Source of the DNA: Bacteroidales bacterium
Lineage (GTDB): Bacteria; Bacteroidota; Bacteroidia; Bacteroidales; UBA932
Reading direction: 5' to 3'
NCBI GenBank assembly: GCA_017438265.1
Contig: JAFRVZ010000073.1
Span: 1 to 40,837 of the forward strand
DNA length: 40,837 bases
The notes beneath the pieces were generated by a model. That model was not told the DNA's origin. It saw nothing but the letters and a program-made list of their open reading frames with translations, and searched no databases. A program made the translations under genes and the position numbers. Shown piece after piece: positions 16,290 through 25,669 of the stretch. How positions within the stretch are numbered: the stretch's first letter is position 1; every line of letters begins with the position of its first letter.

Positions 16290-18023
16290 TTAAATGAATT
16301 CGTCCCGCTCGCGGATATCGCGGACGCGGAGCTGGATCGTCGAATTGCCGCGGTAGTAGTTCTCCACGATCGAATAGCAGACGTCCAGCGGGTTGCCGGC
16401 CTTGATGTAGTCGAAGAACTCGGACTTGTTGAAGGCGATGGCGGCGATCTGGTGGTACGGGTGGGACTCCTGGATCAGGTCCAGCTTCATATGGACGCCG
16501 CCGGCGCCGACCCTGCGGCCGTTGCCGTCGTCGTAGACGTCTTCGGTCAGGAAGACGGGATTGTTGTTGCCGGGACCGAAGGGCTGGAACTGCTTCAGGA
16601 TGCGGAAGAACTTCGGGGTAATCTGGTGGAAATCGAGCTTGGAGTCGATTTCGACGACGGGGGTCAGCATCTCCTCGGTCACCTTCCCTTCGATGAAGTC
16701 ATCGATCCGGGAGGCGAATTCCGGGAGGTTTTCCTCCTTCATCGTCAGGCCGGCGGCATAGACGTGGCCGCCGAAATTCTCCAGCAGGTCCGCGCAGTGC
16801 TCGATCGCGGCGTAGAGGTCGAGTCCCTGCACGCTCCGGGCGGAGCCGGAAACGAAGCCGTTGGATTTCGTCAGGACGACGGTCGGCTTGTAGAACGCTT
16901 CGACGAGGCGGGAGGCGACGATGCCGACGACGCCCTTGTTCCAGGCCGGGTTGTAGACGACGATGGCGTTCTTCGAGGCCTGGCAGCGGCCGTCGCGGAC
17001 CATCGCGAGGGCTTCCTGGGTAATCTCGCGGTCGATGCTCTTGCGTTCGTTGTTGTTGTCGTTGATCTTTTCGCCGATCTTCATCGCCGTCGCCGTGTCG
17101 GTCGCGGTCAGCAGCTTCACGGCAAGGCGGCCGGTCTCCATGCGACCGGCGGCGTTGATGCGGGGGCCGATCTTGAAGACGATGTCGTCGATGGTCAGGT
17201 GGCCGGGCTCGAGCATCGAAAGGTTGATCATCGCGAGGAGGCCCTTGCGGGGATTCTCATTCAGCTGCTTGAGGCCGAAGCGGGCGAGGATACGATTTTC
17301 CCCGACCATCGAGACCAGGTCGGAGGCGATGCTGACGACGAGCAGGTCGAGGAGCGGGACCAGCGTATCGAACGGGACGCCATAGCGCTGGGAGTAGGCC
17401 TGGACCAGCTTGAAGCCGACGCCGCAGCCGGAAAGGTCGTCGAAGGGGTAGTGGCAGTCCTCGCGCTTGGGGTCGAGGACTGCGACGGCCTTCGGGAGGG
17501 CTTCCTCCGGGAGGTGGTGGTCGCAGATGATGAGTTCGATCCCTTTGCCGCGGGCGTATTCGGTCTTGTCGATGGCCTTGATGCCGCAGTCGAGGGTGAT
17601 GATGAGGGTGAAGCCGTTCTCGGCGGCCCAGTCGATGCCCTTGTAGGTCACGCCGTAGCCTTCGTCGTAGCGGTCCGGGATATAGAAGTCCACGGACTGG
17701 GTAAAGCGCTTCAGGAAGGAGTAGACGAGGGAGACGGCGGTCGTCCCGTCCACGTCGTAATCCCCGTACACGAGGATCTTCTCGCCGCCCGTGATGGCCG
17801 CGCGGAGGCGCTCGACGGCGGCGTCCATGTCCGCCATCAGGAACGGATCGTGGAGGTCCGCCAGGTCGGGGCGGAAGAAGGCGCGCGCCTCTTCGAAGGT
17901 CTCGACGCCGCGCTTGACCAGCAGTTCCGCGAGAACCCGGTCAATCCCGAGTTCCGAGGACAGCTGCCGGACTTTTTCCTGGTCGGCGGGATCCTTGATC
18001 ACCCATTTGCACTCTCTGGCCAT
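16290..18023 (-). CDS. recJ: Single-stranded-DNA-specific exonuclease RecJ
   Basis: A 5'-3' ssDNA exonuclease of recombination and mismatch repair. DHH-family motifs are clear: VYGDYDVDGTTA, LDCGIK, ICDHHLPEE, and SGCGVGFKL. DHHA1 follows with GPRINAAGRM, then an OB-like C-terminal domain. The 577 residues are usual. An ATG two codons earlier (18029) exists, but the promoter places transcription start near 18027, so the ATG at 18023 (MARECKWVIKDP) is preferred. The gene is divergent from lysS, and each has its own promoter. Confidence 0.93.
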   Translation of the reverse strand: MARECKWVIKDPADQEKVRQLSSELGIDRVLAELLVKRGVETFEEARAFFRPDLADLHDPFLMADMDAAVERLRAAITGGEKILVYGDYDVDGTTAVSLVYSFLKRFTQSVDFYIPDRYDEGYGVTYKGIDWAAENGFTLIITLDCGIKAIDKTEYARGKGIELIICDHHLPEEALPKAVAVLDPKREDCHYPFDDLSGCGVGFKLVQAYSQRYGVPFDTLVPLLDLLVVSIASDLVSMVGENRILARFGLKQLNENPRKGLLAMINLSMLEPGHLTIDDIVFKIGPRINAAGRMETGRLAVKLLTATDTATAMKIGEKINDNNNERKSIDREITQEALAMVRDGRCQASKNAIVVYNPAWNKGVVGIVASRLVEAFYKPTVVLTKSNGFVSGSARSVQGLDLYAAIEHCADLLENFGGHVYAAGLTMKEENLPEFASRIDDFIEGKVTEEMLTPVVEIDSKLDFHQITPKFFRILKQFQPFGPGNNNPVFLTEDVYDDGNGRRVGAGGVHMKLDLIQESHPYHQIAAIAFNKSEFFDYIKAGNPLDVCYSIVENYYRGNSTIQLRVRDIRERDEFI

Positions 18024-18030
18024 ATTCATA

Positions 18031-18063
18031 CAAATCTACAAATAATCTTTCACATTTACTCAA
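18031..18063 (-). promoter_or_regulatory. recJ promoter, nearly leaderless
   Basis: On the minus strand TTGA (18060-18063), 21 bases, then TAGATTTG (18031-18038). The predicted start near 18027 leaves about 4 bases before the ATG at 18023. This decides between the two candidate recJ starts. Confidence 0.55.
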
Positions 18064-18095
18064 TTTTTTTATACGGGAGAATTGTCGTACTTTTG
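18064..18095 (+). promoter_or_regulatory. lysS promoter
   Basis: TACTTTTG (18088-18095) fits the -7 consensus TAnnTTTG. A T-run (18064-18067) lies 20 bases upstream at the -33 position but lacks the G. The leader would be about 27 bases to the ATG at 18126. The promoter abuts the divergent recJ promoter. Confidence 0.6.
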
Positions 18096-18125
18096 TGGAT
18101 TGGTTATTAACGAATATTCAGGTAT

Positions 18126-19667
18126 ATGAACAACGTCGAATTCAGCGAGCAGGAACTGCAGCGCAGGAACTCCCTGGAACAGATCCGGGCCCTGGGCATC
18201 GAGCCGTATCCCGCACCGCTTTACCCGGTCAATGCGACCGCCAGGCAGATCGCGGCCGAGTATGATCCGGAGCAGGGCAACCTCCAGGACCTCTGCATCG
18301 CAGGCAGAATCATGTCGCGCCGCATCATGGGCGCCGCCTCCTTCATGGAGCTTCAGGACGAAACCGGCCGCATCCAGGTCTATGTCAAACGCGATGAGAT
18401 CTGCCCCGGCGAGGACAAGACGATGTACAATACCGTTTTCAAGAAGCTGCTCGACATCGGCGACATCGTGGGCATCAAGGGCTTCGCCTTCATTACCCAG
18501 ACCGGCCAGCTCAGCGTCCACGCGAAGGAACTGACGCTGCTGAGCAAGTCGCTGCGCGTGCTCCCGATCGTCAAGGAGGCCGACGGCGTCGTCCATGACG
18601 CCTTCACCGACCCGGAGCTCCGCTACCGCCAGCGCTATGTCGACCTGGTCGTGAACCCGCAGGTCAAGGAAGTCTTCGCCAAGCGCGCGAAGATCATCTC
18701 GACGATGCGCCGCTATTTCGACGAGGCCGGCTGCCTGGAGGTCGAGACCCCGATTCTCCAGAGCATCCCCGGCGGTGCGGCCGCGCGTCCCTTCATCACC
18801 CACCACAACGCCCTCGACATCCCACTCTACCTGCGCATCGCGAACGAGCTGTACCTCAAGCGCCTCATCGTCGGCGGCTTCAGCGGCGTCTACGAGTTCG
18901 CGAAGGATTTCCGCAACGAAGGCATGGACAAGACCCACAATCCTGAATTCACCTGCATGGAGATCTATGTCGCCTACAAGGATTACAACTGGATGATGGG
19001 CTTCGTCGAGAAGATGCTGGAACTGGTTTCGACCGAAGTCAACGGCACGACCCAGCTGACCGTCGGTGAGCATACCGTGGATTTCAAGGCGCCCTACCGC
19101 CGCCTTCCGATCCTGGACGCCATCCGGGAATACGCCGGCGTGGACGTCCGCGGAATGGACGAGGCGCAGCTGCGCGCCGCCTGCAAGCAGCTGAACGTCG
19201 AGGTTGAGCCCTCGATGGGCAAAGGCAAGCTGATCGACGCCATCTTCGGCGCCTACTGCGAGGACAAACTGATCCAGCCTACGTTCATCACCGATTACCC
19301 GGTCGAGATGTCCCCGCTCACGAAGCGCCACCGCGAAGATCCGACGCTGACCGAGCGTTTCGAGCTCTTCGTCTGCGGCAAGGAGCTGGCGAACGCCTAT
19401 TCCGAGCTGAACGACCCGATCGACCAGTTCGAGCGTTTCCAGGAGCAGGCGCGCCTGAAGAGCAAGGGCGACGACGAGGCGATGTTCATCGACATGGACT
19501 TCGTCCGCGCCCTCGAATACGGCATGCCGCCGACCTCCGGCATGGGCATGGGCATCGACCGCCTGACGATGTTCATGACCGGCCAGACCAACATCCAGGA
19601 TGTTCTCTTCTTCCCCCAGATGAAGCCGGAGAAGAAGCTCAGGAAAGAAACGGAAAATGAGGACTGA
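18126..19667 (+). CDS. lysS: Lysyl-tRNA synthetase, class II
   Basis: Charges tRNA-Lys. The N-terminal OB-fold anticodon domain (residues 50-150, [19 protein letters not shown]) leads to the class II catalytic core: motif 1 around [11 protein letters not shown], motif 2 [15 protein letters not shown], and motif 3 [22 protein letters not shown] and SELNDP are LysRS-specific. Length 513 is slightly above the common 500. It overlaps the next gene by 11 bases. Confidence 0.97.
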   Translation: MNNVEFSEQELQRRNSLEQIRALGIEPYPAPLYPVNATARQIAAEYDPEQGNLQDLCIAGRIMSRRIMGAASFMELQDETGRIQVYVKRDEICPGEDKTMYNTVFKKLLDIGDIVGIKGFAFITQTGQLSVHAKELTLLSKSLRVLPIVKEADGVVHDAFTDPELRYRQRYVDLVVNPQVKEVFAKRAKIISTMRRYFDEAGCLEVETPILQSIPGGAAARPFITHHNALDIPLYLRIANELYLKRLIVGGFSGVYEFAKDFRNEGMDKTHNPEFTCMEIYVAYKDYNWMMGFVEKMLELVSTEVNGTTQLTVGEHTVDFKAPYRRLPILDAIREYAGVDVRGMDEAQLRAACKQLNVEVEPSMGKGKLIDAIFGAYCEDKLIQPTFITDYPVEMSPLTKRHREDPTLTERFELFVCGKELANAYSELNDPIDQFERFQEQARLKSKGDDEAMFIDMDFVRALEYGMPPTSGMGMGIDRLTMFMTGQTNIQDVLFFPQMKPEKKLRKETENED

Positions 19668-20454
19668 GTTCCTCAGTTCGGGGCAGAACCCGAAAGTCAA
19701 GGATCTTCTCGCGCTCCGGGAAAAGTCTTCCCTGCGGCGCGAGAAGGGTCTTTTCGTGCTGGAGGGCCGGCGGGAGCTGTGCTACGCGCTGGACGCCGGA
19801 TTCCGGCCGGCCGCGGTATTCTTCTGCCCGCAGGCCGCCGGGGACGGGCTGGAGGAGCTGCTCGCTTCGCTGCCCGCCGACTGCCGCCTGTACGAAGTCT
19901 CCGCGGCCGTCTATGAGAAGATGGCCTGCCGCGGCGGTACGGAGGGGGTCGTCGCCCTCGTGCACGAGCGTCGGCGGAGCCTGGAAGACCTGCAGCTGCG
20001 GGAGAACCCCCTGCTGGTCGTTCTCGAAGGCGTCGAGAAGCCCGGGAACCTCGGCGCGGTGCTGCGGAGCGCCGACGCGTCGGGCGCCGACGCCGTGCTC
20101 CTCTGCGACCCCCTGACGGACCTCTACAACCCCAACCTCATCCGCGCCAGCGTCGGCGCCGTCTTCACGACCCAGGTCGCCGTCGCCACCTCCGCCGAGG
20201 CCATCGCCTGGCTCAAGGCCCGCGGCATCCAGATCCTCTCCGCCCAGCTGCAGGACAGCCACTGGTACTACGACGTCGACATGACCGTCGGCACCGCCAT
20301 CGTCATCGGCACGGAGGCCACCGGCCTGACCGCCCCCTGGCGCGCCGCCGCGGACCGCCACGTCAAAATCCCGATGCTCGGCAAAGCCGACAGCCTGAAC
20401 GCCTCCGTCAGCGCCGCCATCCTCCTCTACGAAGCCGTCCGACAGCGCCGGTAG
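19657..20454 (+). CDS. SpoU/TrmH-family RNA 2'-O-methyltransferase
   Basis: A 265-residue SPOUT enzyme that transfers methyl from SAM to a ribose 2'-OH in rRNA or tRNA. The N-terminal substrate-binding domain (1-110) is followed by the trefoil-knot domain with motif 1 [19 protein letters not shown], motif 2 [13 protein letters not shown] and motif 3 [30 protein letters not shown]. The exact target base cannot be read from sequence. Its ATG lies in the lysS tail (11-base overlap), so translation is coupled. Confidence 0.92.
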   Translation: MRTEFLSSGQNPKVKDLLALREKSSLRREKGLFVLEGRRELCYALDAGFRPAAVFFCPQAAGDGLEELLASLPADCRLYEVSAAVYEKMACRGGTEGVVALVHERRRSLEDLQLRENPLLVVLEGVEKPGNLGAVLRSADASGADAVLLCDPLTDLYNPNLIRASVGAVFTTQVAVATSAEAIAWLKARGIQILSAQLQDSHWYYDVDMTVGTAIVIGTEATGLTAPWRAAADRHVKIPMLGKADSLNASVSAAILLYEAVRQRR

Positions 20455-20456
20455 AT

Positions 20457-20618
20457 TTCTCGACTCCGCTGCGCTCCGCTCGAAATCAGCTGACGCTGAT
20501 TATTCTACCCCCCTGCACCCCCGAGGGGGACGGGGGAAAGGATTCCCCCGCACGGCTTCGCCGTCCCCCTTCTGTCGACGCATAGCGCCTCCGGGCTTCG
20601 CTTCGCTCGAAATGACAG
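20457..20618. repeat. REP-like mosaic of short palindromes
   Basis: A gene-free convergent gap made of stacked hairpins: ATTTC...GAAAT (20456-20486), ATCAGC-TGAC-GCTGAT (20485-20500), CGGGGGAA-AGGA-TTCCCCCG (20531-20550) and ACGGC-TTC-GCCGT (20552-20564). CGCTCGAAAT recurs at 20477-20486 and 20604-20613. The tail TTCGCTTCGCTCGAAATGAC resembles the TCATTTCGAGCGAAGCGA-type repeats scattered between genes in many bacteria. Its role is unknown; it may help stop lysS-operon transcripts. Confidence 0.6.
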
Positions 20619-20687
20619 AAAAGCAGAAAGAAATGTTTTTCTGAGTAGACGTTTTTTCGGCTATCTCAGGAAAACATTTCTTTCTGC
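20619..20687. repeat. 69-bp dispersed palindromic element, copy 2
   Basis: Base-for-base identical to 6115-6183, in the same orientation. It lies between the REP-like mosaic and the susD terminator. Minus-strand transcripts would end in a weaker CTTTTC tract than at copy 1. The SusD unit already has a perfect terminator upstream in its reading direction, so a termination role here would be redundant. Confidence 0.85.
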
Positions 20688-20701
20688 GTAATATGCAAAA
20701 T

Positions 20702-20732
20702 AAAAGAGCCGGCTGGGAAGCCGGCTCTTTTT
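20702..20732. terminator. Bidirectional terminator of the susCD operon
   Basis: AAAAGAGCCGGCT (20702-20714) is perfectly complementary to AGCCGGCTCTTTT (20719-20731), 13 bp around a GGGA loop. U-tracts exist on both strands. It lies 18 bases past the susD stop and also faces the lysS-methyltransferase transcript. Confidence 0.88.
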
Positions 20733-20749
20733 ATGATGGAACGGGGCTG

Positions 20750-22507
20750 TTAGTAGCCGGCGTTCTGGGTCAGGTTGGGGTTCTGGTTGATCACCTCGAC
20801 GGGGATCGGGAACACGTTGGTGTAACCGTCCTTGTCGTAGATGTAGTCAGCGCAGACGATCGCGTGCTTCATGCCGACGAACTTATCCTCGTTCTGCTCG
20901 GTATAGAGACCGCAGCGGACCAGGTCGCCACGGCGGCCCATGGTCTCCCAGATCTCCTCACGGAGTTTCTCGTCCAGGATGACCTGGAGGTTGATCTCGG
21001 TCATCGGAGCGACACCGACGCGGTCGCGGACCTGGTTGAGGAGCGCGAGGGCCTCGGCGGTCTTACCCAGACGGTACTGGGCCTCGGCGGCGAGGAGGAG
21101 CATGTCAGCGTAACGGAAGATGACGCGGTCGGAGTTGAAGTAGTTCTGGCCGTTGGTCGTCGGGTCATACTCGTACTTCTTGATGCGGACGCCAGCCCAC
21201 TTCACGACGTAGAGTCCCCAAGGATCGCTGTAATCTTCGACGCTGAAGTCGTTGCGGGCCTCATAGCCGAGGTAGTAGCCTTCCGGCCACTTGTCGGCGG
21301 AAACGCCGGAACCGACCTTCACACCGTTGACGGAGCAGGAACCGTAGAAGAAGGAGAGGGCGAAACGAGGGTCGTCGCACTCATAGGTGCCGTCGGCGAG
21401 GTCGCCGTCCTTGTTGTAGTCCTCCTTGTAGTCGAACACGTTCAGGGCGTGGACGGTAGCCGCGGTTCCGTTCCAGGAGCTGAAGCCGATGGTGGAAGCG
21501 TGGTTGTAGTGGAGGGAACGGGTCACCTGCGTATCGGAACGGCGATAGACCGTGTCGTCCATCGGGCAGCAGAGGATGTTCTCGTTGGAGTTCTCGTTGC
21601 CGGCGTTGGTGAAGTTCGCGGCGAAGTTCGCCTCGAGCTTGTAGCCTTCCTTCGCGATCTGCTCCTGGCAGTACACGACGGTCTCCCATGCGTTCATGGT
21701 CTTGCCGTCGACGCTGAACTTGTCAGCCTTGCCCCAGTTGGTCACGTTGGCCTCGACCTTGTCGATGCCGCCGGTGAACTTGCCGCCGGTCCAGGAATCC
21801 TGGGAGAAGACGGCGCCGTTGATGGCGAGGCGGGCCAGCATCGCGTAGCCGGCAGCCTTGGTGAAGCGGGCGTAGTACTCGCTGCTGAGCTTCTGGGACT
21901 TGTCGGACGCAAGGTCCGGGATGATTTCGGTGATCTCCTTCTTGACGAAGTCATAGGCGGCGCTGCGGCTGAGCTGCTGCACGTCGCTGATACCCGCCTG
22001 GGAGGAGGTCACGACCGGAATGCGGCCGAAGAAGTCGACGAGCCACATGTAGTAGAAGGCGCGGATGCCGCGGACCTCGGCCACGTAGCCGTTGATCGTC
22101 GCGTCGTCCAGGGACTTCAGCGCACGGATCTCCTCGAGTTTCTCAAGGGAGGCGTTGCAGAGGGCGATGTCGGAGTAGGAGTTGTTCCAGATGCTGCGGA
22201 GGTAGTCCGTGGAAGGATCCCAGCGGTGCATGAAGGCGTTCTGGTGCTTGCCACCGTCAACCCAGTCACCCTGGCGGCCGGGCAGGAAGAGGACGTCCGA
22301 AGTGAACTCGGACATGTAGTTGTAGTTGTCGTCAGCACCGTGGAAACGGTTGTACATCTTGGTGTAAAGGCTGGCGACCGTATTCACGTATACAAGGGTC
22401 GAGCTCTTGTATGCTTCGCTCTCGTCGAACTTGCTCTTCGGAGTTTCTTCCAGCGAGCACCCTACGAACAGAAGCGCAATGGCTGCAGCGTAAAATATCT
22501 TTTTCAT
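20750..22507 (-). CDS. SusD/RagB-family surface nutrient-binding lipoprotein
   Basis: A 585-residue outer-membrane lipoprotein (FVGC, Cys17). The N-terminal region TLVYVNTVASLYTKMYNRF and the C-terminal RVIFRYADMLLLAAEAQYRLGK, NQVRDRVG, LDEKLREEIWETMGRRGDLVR are classic for SusD (TPR-like SusD/RagB domains). It caps the SusC barrel and captures glycan or peptide ligands; the ligand is not deducible. It starts 23 bases after susC. The group stops at a terminator immediately after this gene, with no enzymes encoded in the unit. Confidence 0.95.
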   Translation of the reverse strand: MKKIFYAAAIALLFVGCSLEETPKSKFDESEAYKSSTLVYVNTVASLYTKMYNRFHGADDNYNYMSEFTSDVLFLPGRQGDWVDGGKHQNAFMHRWDPSTDYLRSIWNNSYSDIALCNASLEKLEEIRALKSLDDATINGYVAEVRGIRAFYYMWLVDFFGRIPVVTSSQAGISDVQQLSRSAAYDFVKKEITEIIPDLASDKSQKLSSEYYARFTKAAGYAMLARLAINGAVFSQDSWTGGKFTGGIDKVEANVTNWGKADKFSVDGKTMNAWETVVYCQEQIAKEGYKLEANFAANFTNAGNENSNENILCCPMDDTVYRRSDTQVTRSLHYNHASTIGFSSWNGTAATVHALNVFDYKEDYNKDGDLADGTYECDDPRFALSFFYGSCSVNGVKVGSGVSADKWPEGYYLGYEARNDFSVEDYSDPWGLYVVKWAGVRIKKYEYDPTTNGQNYFNSDRVIFRYADMLLLAAEAQYRLGKTAEALALLNQVRDRVGVAPMTEINLQVILDEKLREEIWETMGRRGDLVRCGLYTEQNEDKFVGMKHAIVCADYIYDKDGYTNVFPIPVEVINQNPNLTQNAGY

Positions 22508-22530
22508 ATAAGTGTTCTAGGTTAACGTTA

Positions 22531-25491
22531 TTAGAATCTGACGGAAAGCTGTGCAGTGAAAGTACGCATGATCGGGAAGATGTTCTGGTCGATACCGCCG
22601 CCGAGGGTAGCGTTGTTCAGGAGCGGGGTCATACCGGAGTAACCGGTGATCGTCGCGACGTTGTTGCAGGACAGGGCGACGCGGGCGCTCTTGATGTACT
22701 TGGCGTTGCTGACCGGAATGTTGTAGCCGACGGTGATGTACTCGAGGTTGACATAGTCACCCTTCTCGAGCCAGTAGGACGTGTGCTGGGCGTTGTAGAC
22801 ACCGAGCGCCGGGGCGGTCTTCAGGACGTTGTAGGTCGGGAAGGCACCGAGGCTGGACAGACGCAGGCTCTGGAAGTTGTAGATCATGTGGCCGAACGCG
22901 CCGTTCGCCTGGGCGGTGAGATCCCAGTTGCGGAAGCGCAGTTTCGCGTTGAAGCTCGCGACGGCCTTCGGGGTCGCCTGGCCGAGGTACTCGCGGTCAC
23001 CGTTGTCGTCGAGGGTGATACCTTCGACACCGTCGATATCCTTCACCTTGTAGGTCTTGTGGCCCTGGGCGTCCTCATTGAAGCCGTCGTGGACCGGGAG
23101 ACGGAAGATGTTGATCGGGTAGCCTTCGGTCATGTACACCACGTTGGTGTTGGAGGTCAGACCGTTGCAGCTCGCGGAGGAGAGGGCGATGTACTTCGCG
23201 GTCGTCAGCTCCTGGCCCTGGTAGGTACCGGAGAGGCTGACCAGCATGTTCTTCTGGAACGCGACGTTGCCGCCGAGTTCGAGACCCCAGTCCTTGGTTT
23301 CGATGACCGCACCGCGGAGGGCGACCTCGACACCGTTGTTGGTCATGACACCCATGTTGGCGAGGAGGGTCGTGTAGGCGAACGGAGGCACAGGGACCTG
23401 GTAGTTGTAGAGGAGGTCCTTGGTCGTCGAACGGTAAACGTCAACCGTACCGCTGAGGCGGCCGCGCCACATCTCGAAGTCGATACCGGCGTCCATCGTG
23501 TACTTGGTCTCCCACTTCAGGTCCGGGTTCGGGTTGGAATCCAGGGTGTAGGTGGTAACGGTCGTACCGTTGTAGGTCGTCGTTCCGTTCGGAGTCATGA
23601 GCTTCAGCGACTTGTACGCGGAGATGGCGTCCTGGTTACCGGTAACACCGTAACCGACACGCACCTTCAGGTTGCTGAACAGGCTCTGGTTCTTCATGAA
23701 GCCTTCGTTGGAGACGATCCACGCCGCGGATGCGGACGGGAAGAAGCCCCACTTGTGGTTGGCACCCAGCTTCGAGGAACCGTCGGCGCGGGCGTTCAGG
23801 GTGACGACGTACTTGTCGTTGAACATGTAGTTGATACGGCCCATGTAGGACATGAGGGTATACTCGGAAGCGCTGGAGGTGACATCACCCCAGTTCACGG
23901 TCGAACCAGCCTGGAAGTTGTTGAACAGGAAGTAATTGGTATCGAAGCCAGTAACTCTCGAATAGTCATTCCAGGACTCATACTTCTGGGCCTCGGTGAG
24001 GGCGAGGAAGTTGAGGGCGTGCTTGCCGATCGTCTTGACGTAGCTCAGCTGGAAGCTGGCCAGGCTGTTGGTGTTGCGGGCCGTCGTAGCGGAAGCTTCA
24101 CCACGGCTGGAACGGTAGCTCTTCGTGTCATAAGGACCGTAGAAGCGGCCGAGTCTGTTGTCGTAGTTGAAGGAACCGAAGATGGAGGCGGTCAGGCCGT
24201 CGACGATCTTGAGGGTCGCACGACCGCTGGCCACGACACGGCCGGTCTCGTTGACATCGGTACGGTCGAGATAGTCACCAGGGTGGGTGACGGTCTCGGC
24301 GTTCGGATCATAGTCCCACCAACCGGTCTGCGGGTTACGCTGATGAGGGAAGGTCGGGTTGTAGGTCGCGGCACCGGCGAAGATACCGGAGGAAACCTGG
24401 TTTGCGGTACGGAGCGAACCCATGAGGTTCATTTCGAGGGTCAGACGGCCGTCGAAAGCCTTCTGGGCGGCAGCGAGACGCATCGTGTAGTTGGTGTTGT
24501 CGGAGTTGCGGACAACGCCTTCACGCTGCTGGACACCGATGGAAGCGCGCATGTTGCCATTCGCGTTGCCCTGGGTGATGGAGAGGTTGTGGTTGTTCTG
24601 GATGACGTACTTGTTCTGGCTCCACTCGATCCAGTTGGTGTTGTCGCCAAGGTCAAGACCGGCGCCACCGAAATCGGATTTGTTGAAAGCCCTGTACTCG
24701 TCGGCGGAGAGAACCTCGAGGTTCTTGTAAGCCGTGGAGATACCGAACTGGCCGCGGTATTCAACCTCGGCGCGTCCTTCCTTACCCTTGTTGGTCGTAA
24801 CCACGATAACACCGGCGGCGCCACGGGAACCGTACTGGGCGGTTTCGGAAGCGTCCTTCAGGACGGTGATCTCCTGGATTTCTTCCGGGGAGAGGGAGTA
24901 GAGCATCGCGATGTCACCGAAGATACCGTCGATGATCACGAGCGGGGTGTTACCACCGGAGAGGGAGGATGTACCACGGATGCGGATCGTAGGGGTATCG
25001 GTAACGTTACCACCGTTCTGGGTGATGACGAGTCCCGGAACCTTGCCACGGATAGCATCGATCGGGGAAGAAACGTAACCCTGGTTGAGGTTTTCCGCGG
25101 TTACGCGCTCCACGGAACCGGTAACGGTACGCTTGTTACCTACCGCATAACCGACGACGACGGTCTCATCGAGGAATTCGGTATCCTCCTGGAGGACGAC
25201 GTCAATCGTTGTCCGGTTGCCGATGGCAATCTCCTGGGTCGTGTATCCGATGCAGGATACTTCGAGGACAGGATTGTTTTGGGTGTAGTTGAGGGCATAG
25301 GTACCGTCAACTCCGGTCGCGGTACCGATGGTGGTACCTTGGATCATAACCGTCACGCCCATGAGCGGCGAACCATCTTCGCCCCTCACGGTTCCGCTGA
25401 CCCGCTTCTGCTGTGCATTTGCCGTAAACATGGCAAACAAAGCCACGACAGTAAGCAGGATAGCTTTCACTGAGATAGTTTTGAAATGCAT
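22531..25491 (-). CDS. SusC/RagA-family TonB-dependent transporter
   Basis: A 986-residue outer-membrane barrel. Signal peptide ends near FTANAQ (residue 27). A carboxypeptidase-regulatory-like domain follows (VSGTVRGEDGSPLMGVTV), then a TonB-box-like DETVVVGYA (about 108-116), the plug (SPIDAIRGKVPGL, RIRGTSSLSGGNTPLVIIDG, ITVLKDASETAQYGSRGAAGVIVVTT) and a beta barrel ending in QLSVRF. It imports the ligand held by SusD using ExbB-ExbD-TonB energy; that operon lies nearby at 31083-32979. Length and architecture are normal. Confidence 0.95.
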   Translation of the reverse strand: MHFKTISVKAILLTVVALFAMFTANAQQKRVSGTVRGEDGSPLMGVTVMIQGTTIGTATGVDGTYALNYTQNNPVLEVSCIGYTTQEIAIGNRTTIDVVLQEDTEFLDETVVVGYAVGNKRTVTGSVERVTAENLNQGYVSSPIDAIRGKVPGLVITQNGGNVTDTPTIRIRGTSSLSGGNTPLVIIDGIFGDIAMLYSLSPEEIQEITVLKDASETAQYGSRGAAGVIVVTTNKGKEGRAEVEYRGQFGISTAYKNLEVLSADEYRAFNKSDFGGAGLDLGDNTNWIEWSQNKYVIQNNHNLSITQGNANGNMRASIGVQQREGVVRNSDNTNYTMRLAAAQKAFDGRLTLEMNLMGSLRTANQVSSGIFAGAATYNPTFPHQRNPQTGWWDYDPNAETVTHPGDYLDRTDVNETGRVVASGRATLKIVDGLTASIFGSFNYDNRLGRFYGPYDTKSYRSSRGEASATTARNTNSLASFQLSYVKTIGKHALNFLALTEAQKYESWNDYSRVTGFDTNYFLFNNFQAGSTVNWGDVTSSASEYTLMSYMGRINYMFNDKYVVTLNARADGSSKLGANHKWGFFPSASAAWIVSNEGFMKNQSLFSNLKVRVGYGVTGNQDAISAYKSLKLMTPNGTTTYNGTTVTTYTLDSNPNPDLKWETKYTMDAGIDFEMWRGRLSGTVDVYRSTTKDLLYNYQVPVPPFAYTTLLANMGVMTNNGVEVALRGAVIETKDWGLELGGNVAFQKNMLVSLSGTYQGQELTTAKYIALSSASCNGLTSNTNVVYMTEGYPINIFRLPVHDGFNEDAQGHKTYKVKDIDGVEGITLDDNGDREYLGQATPKAVASFNAKLRFRNWDLTAQANGAFGHMIYNFQSLRLSSLGAFPTYNVLKTAPALGVYNAQHTSYWLEKGDYVNLEYITVGYNIPVSNAKYIKSARVALSCNNVATITGYSGMTPLLNNATLGGGIDQNIFPIMRTFTAQLSVRF

Positions 25492-25551
25492 AATTTAGTT
25501 AAGCTTGGTTAGTTTAAATAAAGTGTTGTCCAATCCTAATAAATATTAACC

Positions 25552-25579
25552 GAAATGTCCGGCAATCTGCCGACATTTC
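25552..25579 (-). promoter_or_regulatory. Hairpin in the susC leader
   Basis: GAAATGTCCGGCA and TGCCGACATTTC are inverted copies with one bulged base and a 3-base loop. The element lies between the predicted start near 25593 and the susC ATG, so it would fold at the start of the leader RNA. It may be an operator, an RNA stabiliser or an attenuator; nothing in the sequence settles which. Confidence 0.5.
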
Positions 25580-25596
25580 ACCGTTAAAATGTTTTA

Positions 25597-25604
25597 CAAA
25601 TGTA
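25597..25604 (-). promoter_or_regulatory. -7 box of the susCD promoter
   Basis: On the minus strand TACATTTG matches TAnnTTTG. A TTG is present 15 bases upstream, shorter than the usual spacing, so activation by a regulator is possible. The leader to the ATG is about 100 bases, long compared with other genes in this window. Confidence 0.45.
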
Positions 25605-25669
25605 AATTGATAAATGCGACAATCTACCGGATGGCGAACTTTAGGCAATAAAATAAGAAGAAAATACCA

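Noticed and set aside
22411..25473. A 1020-codon open frame antisense to susC
   Set aside because: It is codon-aligned with susC and exists because susC lacks TTA, CTA and TCA codons. The translation has no recognisable domain, while the other strand is a complete SusC.
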